Source of the DNA: Glandiceps talaboti
Taxonomy: Eukaryota; Hemichordata; Enteropneusta; Spengelidae
Direction: 5' to 3'
NCBI RefSeq assembly: GCF_964340395.1
Contig: NC_135551.1
Span: 310,001-374,000 of the forward strand
Length of the DNA stretch: 64,000 nt
Made by a program: the position numbers and the translations under genes. Shown here in pieces: positions 11,655 through 23,290 of this stretch. How positions within the stretch are numbered: the stretch's first letter is position 1; every line of letters begins with the position of its first letter. The notes under the pieces are model-generated. The model saw only the letters and a list, made by a program, of their open reading frames with translations, was not told where the DNA came from and searched no databases.

Positions 11655-12816
11655 GTCACTTACTTCTGGTGTCTAGTTGGGAAATTGTTCAAATGAAAAT
11701 GATTGCATCAGAGATGGTCAAAAAACTTAAACTCCAAAAGTACTGGGCAGATTGGCACGAAATTTGGTGGGAACATTATTAGGGGTGGGTAAATTAAGAT
11801 TTGTTCATGACATAATATGAAACTTAGGGCTAAAATGTGTCTTTTTGGTCAAAAACCTATAATTCCAAAACTACTCAGCAGATTGGGCTGAAAGTTAACA
11901 GGGATGCATCTGTGGGTGTATAGATGAAGATATATTAAGTAATATGCAAATTAGGTGTAAAAATGTGAATTTTGGTCAAAAATTTATATCTTAAATACGT
12001 GGTCAATGAGACTGAAACTTGGTGAGATGTTTCTAGAAGTGTTATTCTACAGATTTTCTTCAAAATATTTTGACACAATTGGCCCTAGTAACCATGACTA
12101 CGCAGTTAGCAACAATCAAACGGCAGTATATTTTGGTCAAATAACATCATCATCTGGTAGGCAAGTGAGTAAACATTCCAAAAAATGTATGCAAATATCC
12201 CTAGTGACAATGACCACGTGCATAGCAACAGCCAAATGGTCATGTATTTCACAAAGATAACAGGAATTAGTAGACAATTCAAGAAACATTTTTTAGAATG
12301 TATATAAATTTGCCTAGCAACAAAACCACACCCATAGCAACAGCCAAATAATGTATATTGCAAAGATAACAGGAATAGAAAAACAAATGAATAAACATTC
12401 AAAAAAATGTATGCAAATGTGTCTAGCAACAAGACCACGCCCATAGCAACAACCAAAGATCACATGTATTGGGAAGATAACAATGGGGATTGATAGACAA
12501 TTGAGTAAATATTCCAAAAATGTATGTAAATTTGCCCAGCAACAAGACCACGCCCATAGCAACAGCCAAATGATCACGTATATTGCAAAGATGATATCAG
12601 GAATTCATACATAAGTGAACAAAAACATTCAAAAATGTTTGCAAATATATCTAGCAACATGACCACGCCCATAGCAACAGCCAAATGATTGCATATATCA
12701 CAAAGATAGCAACATGGTTGGATAGGCAACTGGATAGTTATTCAGCAAATGAACACCTATTGTTAGCATGGACAAGCATATGGATGAACATTTTTATAAA
12801 CTGTACAGTTGTGCTA
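11655..12816 (+). mobile_element. Family A element, 5'-truncated with intact 3' end
   Basis: Family A body followed by about five tandem units of roughly 110 bp (GCAACAAGACCACGCCCATA in each) and the 3' terminus CTGTACAGTTGTGCTA. The last 11 bases mirror the 5' terminus TAGCACAACTG. Non-coding; open frames on - come from the tandem units. Confidence 0.85.
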
Positions 12817-12829
12817 CAACGCCATTGAC

Positions 12830-13840
12830 AGTATTTTTCTATGTATATTCCTGTGTACAAACAATACCCTCTGTGGAGAAAAGGATTAAAAAGATGTGAT
12901 GAATTGGTTGATCTAATGCAGGATGGAACATTACAATGTAAATTCCTATATTAGTATCTACAATAGAAATACACAGTAAACTGGCAAAATTTAGTTTAGC
13001 ATGATAGAGTCAAGATTTTGATAGAGGCAGGGTTTAGTATGACTGTTAGTACACATAGTGCTCACAATAACAATAATAACATAATAAGACAAAATATCAG
13101 AAATTAAGACACTAATAACATTTTCAATGCTAAAGTTTGTGGCTAATGACTTTTCCATGTGACTAATGGAAAATGGACAATATTAGCCAAATGTGGGAAA
13201 TGTGGCTAATGATTTTTGAAGCCTAGTGCTAGCACAGAAACAGAATTATTTCGGAAAAATGTCTAATCATGAAATGTGAGAATTTTTGCTGCAAGTAAAT
13301 GCATGACACTGAAGACATGTTGGGAACAAGGTCAAAATCACTGTGTGTATGCATGCACATTTCTCACTCTTTGAAATGTCTTTTCTCTGTGTCTGTGTTC
13401 GGACAACAAACGATTAGGGACAGCGGGTAACTTTGGTAAGTCATTTGACCAGTCCCGCTGTACATTGATTGTTATGAATAAAACAAAAAAGTATGGAATT
13501 GATGATTTTTTATCTTTGGAACTTTTTGGGGGTAAATATTTAATCATAACTGTAGGGCCTATTAAAATTCCTATATGTCCCATTGAAATTCAAAACGGCC
13601 CATTTATTTTTGCTGGAATGGGGCCATTTTCACATTGGTATGTTTTGACAATCACTGATGTATGTATGTATGTATGTATGTATGTTTGTGCCATGGTAAA
13701 GGCTTAGCTAGTGATTGGCAGGGGATTAACTTTGTTACAAGCCAATGAGGAACTTTCTATGTCTTTTGCTAACGTAAGATATGCCATGGACGTTTGCAAT
13801 GTTTGGCCAATAGATGGCGAAAGGTGTCGCAGATGATATG
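12830..13840. other. Intronic stretch, nothing identified except an ATGT run
   Basis: No family match seen. An (ATGT)5-6 run lies at about 13660-13685. A weak open frame at 13465-13707 resembles nothing known to me. Confidence 0.5.
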
Positions 13841-13943
13841 CTGACAAGATGGAAAAGTTTGATAAAAGGATTGGAGTCGCGGGTGATATTGTGGGAATTT
13901 GTAAACTGGTCAATGTTAGTAATGTGACAGAAATGCATAAACT

Positions 13944-16045
13944 GTGTCAGTCTGTTCATTTCAGCAGAAAAAAATTGTGGCAGAAAGACATAGATTTGTG
14001 TTTATGTCTGATGAAGATATTCAGACAAGTGTGAGGGGACGTGTTCCTGGGAACCTTAGGAGAAATACAACTTGGTGTATAAATGTATGGCAGAATTGGG
14101 CCATAGCAAGATATCTGAGCGAGGTAGGAGACAAGATAGGCTGTATACCAAACCTCAAAAATTGATCAAAGTTGTCGGAGGAGATGTATCCATTTCTGGT
14201 ACACTTTGTTGTGGAGGTGAGGAAACGAAATGGTGAGCCCTACCCATCGAATTCGATCAATCTACTTTTGGCTGAATACAGAGGAAACTATGGGAAGACT
14301 ACAATAGGCCTATTGTTGATTTCTTAGAGGGCAACCCTGCATTTCATTCATTAAGCGCCAGTGTAGACACAAAGAGGAAGGAGCTTTTGCGTCAAGGACA
14401 TGGTGTATTCATCAAACAAACCACACCTATTACCCGTGAACAAGAGGAAAAGTTATGGGAATGTGAACAACTGAGTATGGAGACTGCAAGCAGACTTTCT
14501 CATCCAGTGTTTTTCTATATGTGCAAAGCGTTTGGATTGAGATCCGGAGATGAACACAGAAACCTGGTAGCAGAGCAAGTTCAATTTGGAGAAGACCATC
14601 ATGGAAAGTATGTAGCATTTTTTGGTCGCAATTCTAAAAATGACTCGGATGGCCTTGACCAAAGAGATGTACGGGCAAAAACAGTGTACCAATACAACGA
14701 GCCAAGCAATGCCAGATCTATCTACAAAATTATTGGCTTGTACGCCAAACATATTCCTACAACTGGGCCTTTTTGTTGTCAGCCTTTGGAGTCAACTGAT
14801 GCACAACCTATTTGTTTCTGAGATGTCCACAAACGAATTCAGGGGAGTAATCGATTCTTAACTCAGCTAACAGCTATCGATTTGAATAAGTCTGTACTCT
14901 GTGTAAGCTACTGGGGTGGAGTCCTCGACAATGCGTTCTCACTACACACATACAAAGAATTCACTGGTCTGTTTCACGGTCAGTGTCACTTTATTCTCTG
15001 CACGATGTAACAACAAATGTAGCAATAGACTCAAGTCTAAAGTCAAATAAATCTTGAATCTATAGTCGAACGTATGCTGAATCTAGTCGAACGTATGTTC
15101 GATCTGTTCAAACGATTGACTGTAATACAAAGAAAATACAATCATAAATATCTACTAGTACTACATAAAGTAATCAATGTAGATTCTACATAGTAATACA
15201 TGTAATGACTTCTATTGGGTGAGACACCCCCTGACATTGGAATGTCCATTCAAGTACTAAGAAAGTTTGTTTTCTTCATAATAGTTCTAAGTTCTACTAA
15301 CTACAGACTTCAATAAACATTAGTCGTGTTGACATGTCCACTGGTGTCACAGTGTGGAGACTTAAATAACTTAGAGTCATGAACTTACAATATGAGTATC
15401 AAGCTAAAGCTCTTACCATAATTGTAGACTTTCCTGGTAACCAACACTCTAGTCAAGGACCTCTAATAAGAGCTAACGCTCTTTCTCTGGCAGTGAAATA
15501 GCTTGATCAGAATAGCATGTGTCCTTAGACTGCACTCTAACTGATGCCAGACGTTACATTAGCAGGCCATATATACACTTTACTAAGGATGTGTATGTAA
15601 CCAAGATAAGCACAAAAACACAAGGCAGTGAGTAATACCTTCTAAGTATGTCAATGTCAACAAACTAACCCAAGGATATGACGTATATATGACGTCTTGA
15701 AATGCGTCAGTCCACATTTCCTATGTCAAGATCAAATAACTAGTGTGTCAATATCCTGTTTGCAAGTTCAGTAATTTGGCGGTACACGTAACAGTTTCAG
15801 TTGTCAGCCAATCGGTCATAACACTCTTGACAGATATGTACCTTCTATGATGGCAGCAGCAGGAATTGACGGATTTTACACCAACCATTAACTGATGGTA
15901 ACACTTGCAACAACATTGTATGACAAAGGTATAGATGAACGATCAACATCAATACAGTATTGTAAGAAAACATCATCTGTGCAAAACAAAGAATTAAGTA
16001 AGCTAGTTGATTCCCCAAGGATGACTTTGTCACAACAGGAATGTA
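13944..16045 (+). pseudogene. Crypton-like tyrosine recombinase pseudogene (DUF3504 type), split by an LTR
   Basis: Three coding blocks. 13976-14165 reads FVFMSDEDIQTSV and NTTWCINVWQNWA, the usual N-terminal SAM-like part. 14214-14818 reads VVEVRKRNGEPYPSNSINLL, a frameshift, then FLEGNPAFHSLSASVDTKRK and HPVFFYMCKAFGLRSGDEHR. 15799-16045 reads SCQPIGHNTLDRYVPSMMAA, FYTNH, and ATTLYDKGIDERSTS. This order matches the Crypton-derived domain found in QRICH1, ZMYM2-4 and KIAA1958. The catalytic HxxR after TNH is destroyed (TAA, then ATG where Arg is expected). The LTR at 14819-15793 interrupts codon Phe/Ser; removing it with one TSD copy restores the frame. Confidence 0.88.
14819..15793 (-). mobile_element. 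Solo LTR, 975 bp, with 5-bp target duplication GTTTC
   Basis: Flanked by GTTTC at 14814-14818 and 15794-15798. Read on the - strand it starts TGTTACGTGTACCGCC and ends in CA, with an AATAAA signal near its 3' end (complement at about 14990). No internal retrotransposon sequence lies on either side, so it is a solo LTR left by recombination. The family (perhaps Gypsy-like) cannot be told from an LTR alone. Confidence 0.85.
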
Positions 16046-16160
16046 CTAAAGACGTCCCCTATAAGTTCAGCACACAGGGCAGGAATGTACTAAAGACATT
16101 CCCTATAAGTTCAGCACACAGGGCGGGAATGTACTAAAGACATTCCCTACACAGGGCAGG
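16041..16160 (+). repeat. 44-bp tandem repeat, about three copies
   Basis: Unit GGAATGTACTAAAGACATTC plus CCTATAAGTTCAGCACACAGGGCA. It directly follows the last recognisable codons of the Crypton-like pseudogene. Confidence 0.9.
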
Positions 16161-16164
16161 AAAG

Positions 16165-17620
16165 CGCTCACATTTGGTGATGAGAGGGAAATCCCAAACG
16201 TCGCCACAGAAACATTTCAATGCAAATAAAACTTGTTTCAAGCTTCGCAAATTAAATTTTGGCAGTCATGTGTCCCAAGATAACAAGAAGATAATGCTTA
16301 TGACATGGTAACAGTGCATCTTGAAATCACAGAAACACCAAGACCACCATGGACAGTTGGCACCTAAGAGTACACACTTGGCTCACACGAAACAAAGCAG
16401 CATATTATCACCTTCACTGATTTTTTGAATGGCTAGCGCTGTCGTGATAAGTCCACCCAAACCTGAGACCAAACTGACAGATAATCCCGTGAAGCGTCCA
16501 GTAGTATTTACATCTCATGACTTTGTAGCCAAGTGGAAGGAAGTCAGCCAGAAGATACCAACAACACCGGCCAAAAATCACACCTCCAAAAAAAGAGAAA
16601 ACTAGACTAAGTATGTCACCAAACTGCATTTTCAAAAGTCAACAAAACAAACACAGTATATCACCAAGTCTAGTTTTTAGAGGTTGTAATTTTGCAAACA
16701 AAAGGCAGAAATGATCTAATACCGTCTCATCGTTGGTCGCTAACCCTGATAAAAATGTACAAGATAAAACTGCAGACTTAAATAATTTGTATACCCACAA
16801 AAAGTTTGATCTTAACAGATGTAAAATTAACAACACCCAGGACGTTGAACTTCCACTTTCCCTTCCTAACTTTGACCTTGGCTTTGACATCCATGACCTA
16901 ATGGACAATTGTTAAAAGCATTGTCTGCTTCTAATTCTCTCGACAATTTATCAATTAAAGCAGAAATTCCAATTGTTCAATTTTTTCAAATGTCGCTCTC
17001 TCAACACCTACCTTGTAATTGTGTCAAAGTCATGCCAAAGCTCTTCAGATTTACAAAGAAACAAAGTTAAATATTTATTTTTTTAAAATATGTGTGATCA
17101 TTTAGCAAATACATTATGTATATGCATGTTTCTGTTGCTGTTGTTGTTGTTGTGCTGCTGTCCTGTGCTTCTTGTGTGACTGCATCTCTGCATACAAAAA
17201 ATCTGACGTATAGAAATTAATCGTTAGCTGTCATTATGCCAGACATACGGTGTACTTCCAGATTAGTGTCTAGAAGTCTAAATATGGGAAGAAATGCATT
17301 GTTTGCTTTTCTCCATTAAAGGGCCATTGCAATTCTATTTCTTTCTTTACACTAATATGTTCATACTGCCCCCTAATGAAAGGAATGTATGATTAAATGT
17401 TGATTTACTGCAGGTGTCATATAGAAATGGGAGGGGGAAAATCTGTACCGCCCAGCCTGCTTCCTTCAACTTTTTTCGTGTTTCCGGAATATGCCGAGCA
17501 CTCACGTGTTAGCAAAGCCAAAGGTGTTGTTTACATTTGTAATATTATGTCATCATTGAGGCCAACCTGGTCTTGGTGTTGTTAGCCTAGCGGTTCACTT
17601 TGGCAGTACCGTTAGTCGAC
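16165..17620. other. Intronic stretch, no confirmed gene
   Basis: Perhaps the 3' remainder of the Crypton-like element. A 60-codon open frame at 16733-16915 (ending NFDLGFDIHDLMDNC) is unmatched and lies far from any splice-consistent context. Nothing else seen. Confidence 0.4.
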
Positions 17621-17621
17621 A

Positions 17622-17845
17622 ATGGTTCGACGTTGTGTTTTTGGAGGCTGTAGCCTGTAGTAACACAAAGAGTGATTCGATATCTTACATTGCTTTCCTC
17701 AAGATGCTGCCATAAGAAGGCAATGGATAAAAGCCGTCAAAATAACCTGGAAAAAGTGGGAACTGTCGCCATATAGTGAAGTATGCAGTACTCATTTTGA
17801 GCACACTGCGTTCAAAGAAATAGTATCAACACATAACAAACGCAA
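17622..17845 (+). pseudogene. THAP-domain remnant
   Basis: From ATG at 17622: MVRRCVFGGCS, then a small duplication (TGTAGCC/TGTAG) causing stops, then HCFPQDAAIRRQWIKAVK, ITWKKWELSPYSEVCSTHFE and HTAFKE. This has the THAP C2CH pattern: CxxxxC, the conserved W in RRQWIKAV, and CSTHF. THAP domains bind DNA and occur in P-element and Kolobok transposases and in host proteins. With several disablements and no continuing ORF it is a relic, most likely from a transposon. Confidence 0.8.
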
Positions 17846-17849
17846 AAAA

Positions 17850-19745
17850 AAAAAATCGACCCAGTCAAAATTCAGAGGTACAAAGTCCACTACGTAAAAT
17901 TCTAACACATTCAAAACACTCACCACAACTAATCTATTCAGCATTGAAATATAAAAAATCATGATGCAATCATAGACAATGGAGGGGAGACGGCTCATTG
18001 TTACATTGTATCCTTGGGATAAATCACTGATCCATCCATGGTTCAATCGAGTAGAGGTGACACGACTACTATACTAGAGATCACCACAATCAATGATTGC
18101 CGATCGAGGAAATTTTATCGCGTTCTTTGTGAAACGATGAGCTGTCTTCAGATTACATAATATTGCCATATTGTGTCAACATTTTGACAGTTTTGAATAA
18201 TAGTATTTTTGTCGTATTTTCATTGGAACTGGTCCAAGCACGTACAATTATGCCGTCGATCAAGCGTGGGTTTCTGATCATGTTTTAATCATGGGGTTTT
18301 TTTCGATTTGAAGACAGAAGTGACAGGTTTTGAGGCAGACAAAATAGATTAAATTATAACTTTAGATCTACACTGACAGCAGTAGTCTACCTAGACAGCC
18401 TTTGACATGTGCTCTCATCTCATTGCTGAGCGTTTGATGGTATCGTTGACGGGTGTATTTTAGCACAGACATAACGCGATGGACCAGTGTCATCAGAAAG
18501 CAACCGCAACACATTCCCTACATCTCAAAACACGAGAAATTACACTATTAACCCAGACTTAATTCAGAAAAGTCCCAAACCTGAATGTCAATATCTCGTC
18601 CGAGGTGCTAGATACTAGATGTGGACCCGGGTTGTTGACCTTCGCCAAAGTGCATCAAGCATGTAAGAGTTGCATTCATAATACGCTACAGTGTAGGCCT
18701 ATTACAATTCCGGGAACATGATGTAGGCTACCAATTCATGTAAAAACACACTCCAATACATGCAGATCACAGTCACAGCAAGTTAATTTACGAGTATTTA
18801 GGTAGAAAGTGACAGAACAGTGATGTGCAACAAGACAAACCAGACATGATATTATACGAGCATTTGCGTTGGTGCATTGCCGCCCGCAATACTATATAGA
18901 TGACACATCGAAATGTATGTACAAGATACACATGGATAATATACTGCATGTAAACTCTATCATCCTGAATATTGCCTTTTAGTATGACGAACTGTTTCCA
19001 TTTACAACAAAGTCAACCTCCACGAAGTAAAGAAGCCAAAGCTAGCAACTTTAGGTGCAATTTGTATTATGTAACAAAGGACACGTTGCGTCGCCGTCGC
19101 TCAAACATTCTTTTTCGATGTGCCACTTTGCTTAGAAACCACTGGAGTGAATTGAATACCGCAGAACTACACAACAACACATTGTAAAGACATACTAGTA
19201 CCAGACAGGACAGAACACTACAGAAGACAACGTACCAATTCTTGTTTAAAAGTCTGTCTTGATCTTGTGTAGGTGGCCTGTTAAGATCATCATTGCTAGG
19301 ACCAACCGTCAAACTTTCACATGTACCGTCCGGTTCAAAGGAATAGGGTTCAATAAGACCGTCAAAATGAATGCTAGGCTGTGATCCTCTTCACTTGAAA
19401 GATCTGATGAACATTTGCCGTCCCATTCGAAAGATACAGTTTCTAGAACTTGTTGTTGTGACTGAGCCTCCATAGCAATGCATGTTAGGAAGGTGAAGTT
19501 CAAGGTTATGAGTTCCTACTATGACGACATAACAGGAATGCTTTCATCTGCAAACATAAATACTCGCTCAGCAGAGGGTGTCATGAAATTGATGAATGTG
19601 GAAGCAGCATAATTTCTAACGAGATTTTCACTATTCGTGGTCTCTTTTTTCTCCTCAACGCTATAGAAATGTGTTAAGTGGCTATTTTTTATTGATTTGA
19701 TGAAAAGTGAAAAATAGAATTGCGGTGGCCCTATAATGTGTGATA
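17850..19745. other. Intronic stretch, nothing recognised
   Basis: Short frames only (e.g. 18972-19187) with no family resemblance, and no repeat shared with the rest of the window. Confidence 0.5.
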
Positions 19746-19770
19746 ATCTTCTTTGTGCCATGGCACAAAC

Positions 19771-19844
19771 AGGTTATAGCCCACTTCTGAGTGACAAATG
19801 TGGGCTGTGCCCTTATTTGTCACTCAGAAGCGGGCTGTAACCTT

Positions 19845-19876
<32 letters not shown>

Positions 19877-19985
19877 TGTATGTATGTATGTATGTGCTGT
19901 GTGCATGTATGTATGTATGTATGTATGTATGTATGTATGTATGTATGTGCTGTGTGCATGTATGTATGTATGTATGTATGTATAT
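19771..19985. repeat. Near-perfect hairpin joined to an ATGT microsatellite (family F)
   Basis: Arms 19771-19799 and 19815-19843 (29 bp, about two mismatches, loop 15 nt; AGGTTATAGCCC against GGGCTGTAACCT). An (ATGT)n array, twice interrupted by GCTGTGTGC, begins about 7 bp later and runs to about 19985. ORFs MYVCMYVC and the antisense HTYIHTYI are repeat products. Confidence 0.85.
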
Positions 19986-20016
19986 ATTTAAATACATGTA
20001 CAGAAATGCGGTTTTT

Positions 20017-20242
20017 TAGCACAACTGAACTGATTAGGTTCAGTAGTGCTATCTATTGGCATGGCAAAGTGTGTGTGTGTGTGTGTATGCATGTGCGTGT
20101 ATATATGTATGTGTGTGTGCTGTGTTTGTGTGTGCATATATGTATGCTGTGTTTGTGTGTATGTATGTAGGTAAGTACATACGTATGTATATATACTGTA
20201 TGTATGTATGTACGTACTAACGTATGTAAGTTTGTATGTATA

Positions 20243-20275
<33 letters not shown>

Positions 20276-20290
20276 ACATGAATGTATGTA
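20017..20290 (+). mobile_element. Family A 5' hairpin followed by expanded GT/ATGT microsatellite
   Basis: TAGCACAACTGAACTGATTA with its inverted partner GGTTCAGTAGTGCTA, then about 200 bp of GT, ATGT and GTGC runs in place of the family A body. It ends about 100 bp before exon d. Confidence 0.85.
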
Positions 20291-20396
20291 TGTCTTGTCT
20301 TATCTTCTTTGTCTTTCTAACTGCCGTAACTTCTATATATATATGTCAGTTAATTTGACTTTAGTTACTTTAATGTATCTGTATTATTGATTTTAG

Positions 20397-20674
20397 ATTT
20401 TGATGATGCTTTTAAGCCAGGGACAACACTAGAAGCACCAGAGCCATCAATACAACAACTGCAAGCTGAACAACCAAATGAACAGCAGCAACAAACAGAA
20501 ACACAACTGCTACAGACAGAAACATTGCACATAGAGGAGTCAATTCAACAGTTACAACAATCGACAGTTACTGTTAAACCACAGAAAGGAAATATTGTCA
20601 AATATAAAGCAATATATGCATTTCAAGCTCAAAATGCAGATGAATTGTCAATTAACCCAGGAGATATTATTCTT
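20397..20674 (+). CDS. ITSN1: Intersectin exon d (linker and first half of SH3A)
   Basis: Acceptor TATTGATTTTAG, donor GTAAGT. AT completes the Asp codon; the reading continues FDDAFKPG, a Gln/Thr/Glu-rich linker, then KYKAIYAFQAQNADELSINP and GDIIL. This is the first half of an SH3 domain: the ALYxF motif appears as AIYAF, followed by the RT loop (NADELSINPGD). The exon ends in phase 0 just before the n-Src loop. Vertebrate ITSN1 has an intron at the same place, where a neuron-specific 15-nt exon (VDESQ) is inserted. Exon d is the only host coding sequence in a long run of microsatellite: GT/ATGT repeats lie upstream and a roughly 40-bp minisatellite starts 70 bp downstream. Confidence 0.95.
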
Positions 20675-20744
20675 GTAAGTAACCATTCATTTTTACCCTT
20701 ATCATATCATTTATGTTGGTTGATTAAATGTTACTTGACCATGA

Positions 20745-21434
20745 CTTTGACCATGTTGTAAGGTACTGCTTATCAGAGTTACTATATGTTTGACCATGTT
20801 GTAAGGGACTGTTTATCAGAGTTAGTATATGTTTGGTGGTGTGAGGTACTGCTTGTCAGCGTTACTATATGTTTGGTGGTGGTGTGAGGTACTGCTTGTC
20901 AGAGTTACTATATGTTTGGTGGTGTTGTGAGGTACTGCTTATCAGAGTTAGAGTTACTTTATGTTTGACCAAGTTGTGAGGTACTGTTTGTCAGAGTTAC
21001 TATATGTTGGCAGTTTTGTGAGGTACTGCTTATCAGAGTTACTATATGTTTGGTGGTGTGAGGTACTGCTTATCAGAGTTAAAGTTACTTTATGTTTGGC
21101 CAAGTTGTGAGGTACTGTTTATCAGAGTTACTATATGTTGGCAGTTTTGTGAGGTACTGCTTATCAGAGTTAAAGTTACTTTATGTTTGGCCAAGTTGTG
21201 AGGTACTGTTTATCAGAGTTACTATATGTTGGCAGTTTTGTGAGGTACTGCTTATCAGAGTTACTATATGTTTGGTGGTGTGTGGTACTGCTTATCAGAG
21301 TTACTATATGTTTGGTGGTGTGTGGTACTGCTTATCAGAGTTACTATATGTTTGGTGGTGTTGTGAAGTACTGCTTATCAGAGTTACTATATGTTTGATG
21401 GTGTTGTGAAGTACTGCTTATCAGAGTTACTATA
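20745..21434 (+). repeat. About 40-bp minisatellite after the exon d donor
   Basis: Roughly 16 copies of GAGGTACTGCTTATCAGAGT plus TACTATATGTTTGGTGGTGT, with variants (GACCATGTTGTAAG, GGCAGTTTTGT). A higher-order unit of about 91 bp repeats near 21080-21250. It begins 70 bp downstream of the exon d 5' splice site. Confidence 0.93.
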
Positions 21435-21500
21435 TCAGGGTTCGCACGGTCCTGGAAAACCCTGGAATTTCAAACCCTCCCTGGAAAACCCTGGAAAAAA
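21434..21500 (+). mobile_element. Possible transposon terminus (CAGGGTTCGCACGG)
   Basis: CAGGGTTCGCACGGTCCTGG, then AAAACCCTGGAATTTC and a second CCCTGGAAAACCCTGG. Similar starts are common in animal DNA transposon ends. No inverted partner was found downstream, so this is a fragment or a chance match. Confidence 0.4.
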
Positions 21501-23290
21501 GCGAAAATGATCATGATCAATCGATCGATTAATATTGACGATCGTCATGTTTGTGCTCGAACCACCCACTCATATGATTCTGAATCTCGTAAATGTGAAA
21601 TGGCGAAAATATTTTCAGTCTTCATCTCAGCCACGGTGGTGAATCAAAATTCACGCCGATTGAACCCAGACAGTCAAACGATCGTTCCAGGAGACACTTT
21701 GCCCCACAGACCGTGCCTAAGACTTATGATTAGTTGAATGGGCGCCACAGTGTTTGTTTCGATCTTGCGTATATTGCTACTCCATACATCTCCCAGTCGT
21801 TATTTCAGGGACATGATATTGTAACAGTCCCGGCCGGGGGTAACAGTAGGTCTGTTAACAAGATTATCGTAACATTGTAGCGAGTATCAAAGCATCATCA
21901 ACCACGATTAGAAATTGTGTGTGTGTGTGTGTGTGTGCATGCGTGCGTGCGTGCTTGCGTGCGTGCTGAACCAGGCTGTCTTCAAGACTTGAGAGTTGAC
22001 CTCAAATGTGTGACAACGCATCGGTAATTTCCGGATTGTCGTTCGTGTAAGTTTCACGATGTCGGGCCTATCCCAACATGACATTCAGCGTGGCCAAGCT
22101 TCGAACCTTTTTGACATCTTTTCCATGTAAATTCTGTTAAGATTAATTAAGGTGACGACCATATAAAATGTGACCAGTACGATCGAACAATCGGCTCTCC
22201 CCGTTAACTTTCATTAACAAGAGTCACGTGACATGTCGTACAGTGCTGTTTATCTCTGTTATTCGATGTGTCCCAAGGGCGAACCTGTCTTGACTTTTGA
22301 TTCAAATGATCCTCAAAACTGTATCAGATGTTGTAAACCCGAGAAATTGTAGGTACATGTAAGTAATTTTAGTAATGTAACAAGTAGAAAGTCATGCCCT
22401 GGCCGTGGGGTTAAATCTAATCGATTTGTTTGTCAAATACTACACGATCATTTCTGGTTCAAGTTGTTGGGACAACTACCGCCAAATGGGAAAGAAGTCT
22501 CTATCAATTTGAGAAATTTTGCGATTGGCAAAGAGACTTCTTTTTAGGTGTTGATGAATCCATCATAAAATAAGGTTTTTATAGCAATCAAGTGGTTGTT
22601 TTTGTCACTCATTTACTGCTGAACATTCTATGCTCAGGCGATTCCATCTCATGCTGGATAATACTTTACATACTCCAGTTGTGTTCCACAGGCAAAGTGA
22701 AGATGTCAGCGTACAAAGCATGTAACTTGCAAAATTTAATCTGGAGGTCAGGATTCAAGTGTGCAGCTGTGGGTAATGGACATTGAACCGATTCTAGTTA
22801 AATTGGATCTAAGTCAGTTTTTCCTGTCCTAACTACGACAAGTTAAACCTGTTCCGAACCGATTTACTTTGAACCGAATCGAAACCACCCCCCTGAGGTA
22901 GTTTCAAACTGGTTCAACTAAATCGATTTACAACCGATTTAAGGGTTCAGAACTTAGGTGGGGACAGGGTTATATTTAAGCACCTATAAAAAAATACACT
23001 ACACTGGTGAGAATTTGAACTAGCATGATAGTAAACAAAATGGCCGACGGGGTAAATATTTCCGTACCTTCTGATCTTTGTTGAGTTAAATGATGTAGGA
23101 AAGACATGTTGACTGTTTGCAAACTATAGAATGAGTAACACCTTTGAAAGAAGAGTGCATGAAAGTGATTTGCACAGGAAAGAAAGTCTTTTTGTTTCAT
23201 GAAGTGTTTTTGCATAATGGAATAATGAAGACTACACATAAATGATAGTAGTTTGAGCTCATGAATATTAGACAATAAGTGTTTACCTTT
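21500..23290. other. Intronic stretch, no confirmed feature
   Basis: A GT/GCGT microsatellite lies at about 21917-21965. Repeated GAACCGATT/AACCGATTTA words occur near 22790-22940. No coding signal. Confidence 0.5.

Noticed and set aside
19791-20170. MYVCMYVC and HTYIHTYI ORFs
   Set aside because: ATGT microsatellite in different frames.
22540-22575. TTTTTAG followed by GTGTTGATGAATCC, resembling a VDES microexon
   Set aside because: In the phase-0 frame required between exons d and e it reads VLMNPS then a stop; VDES appears only out of phase, and no donor gives a 15-nt exon.
21434-23000. A full DNA transposon starting CAGGGTTCGCACGG
   Set aside because: No inverted end was found within the following 1.5 kb.
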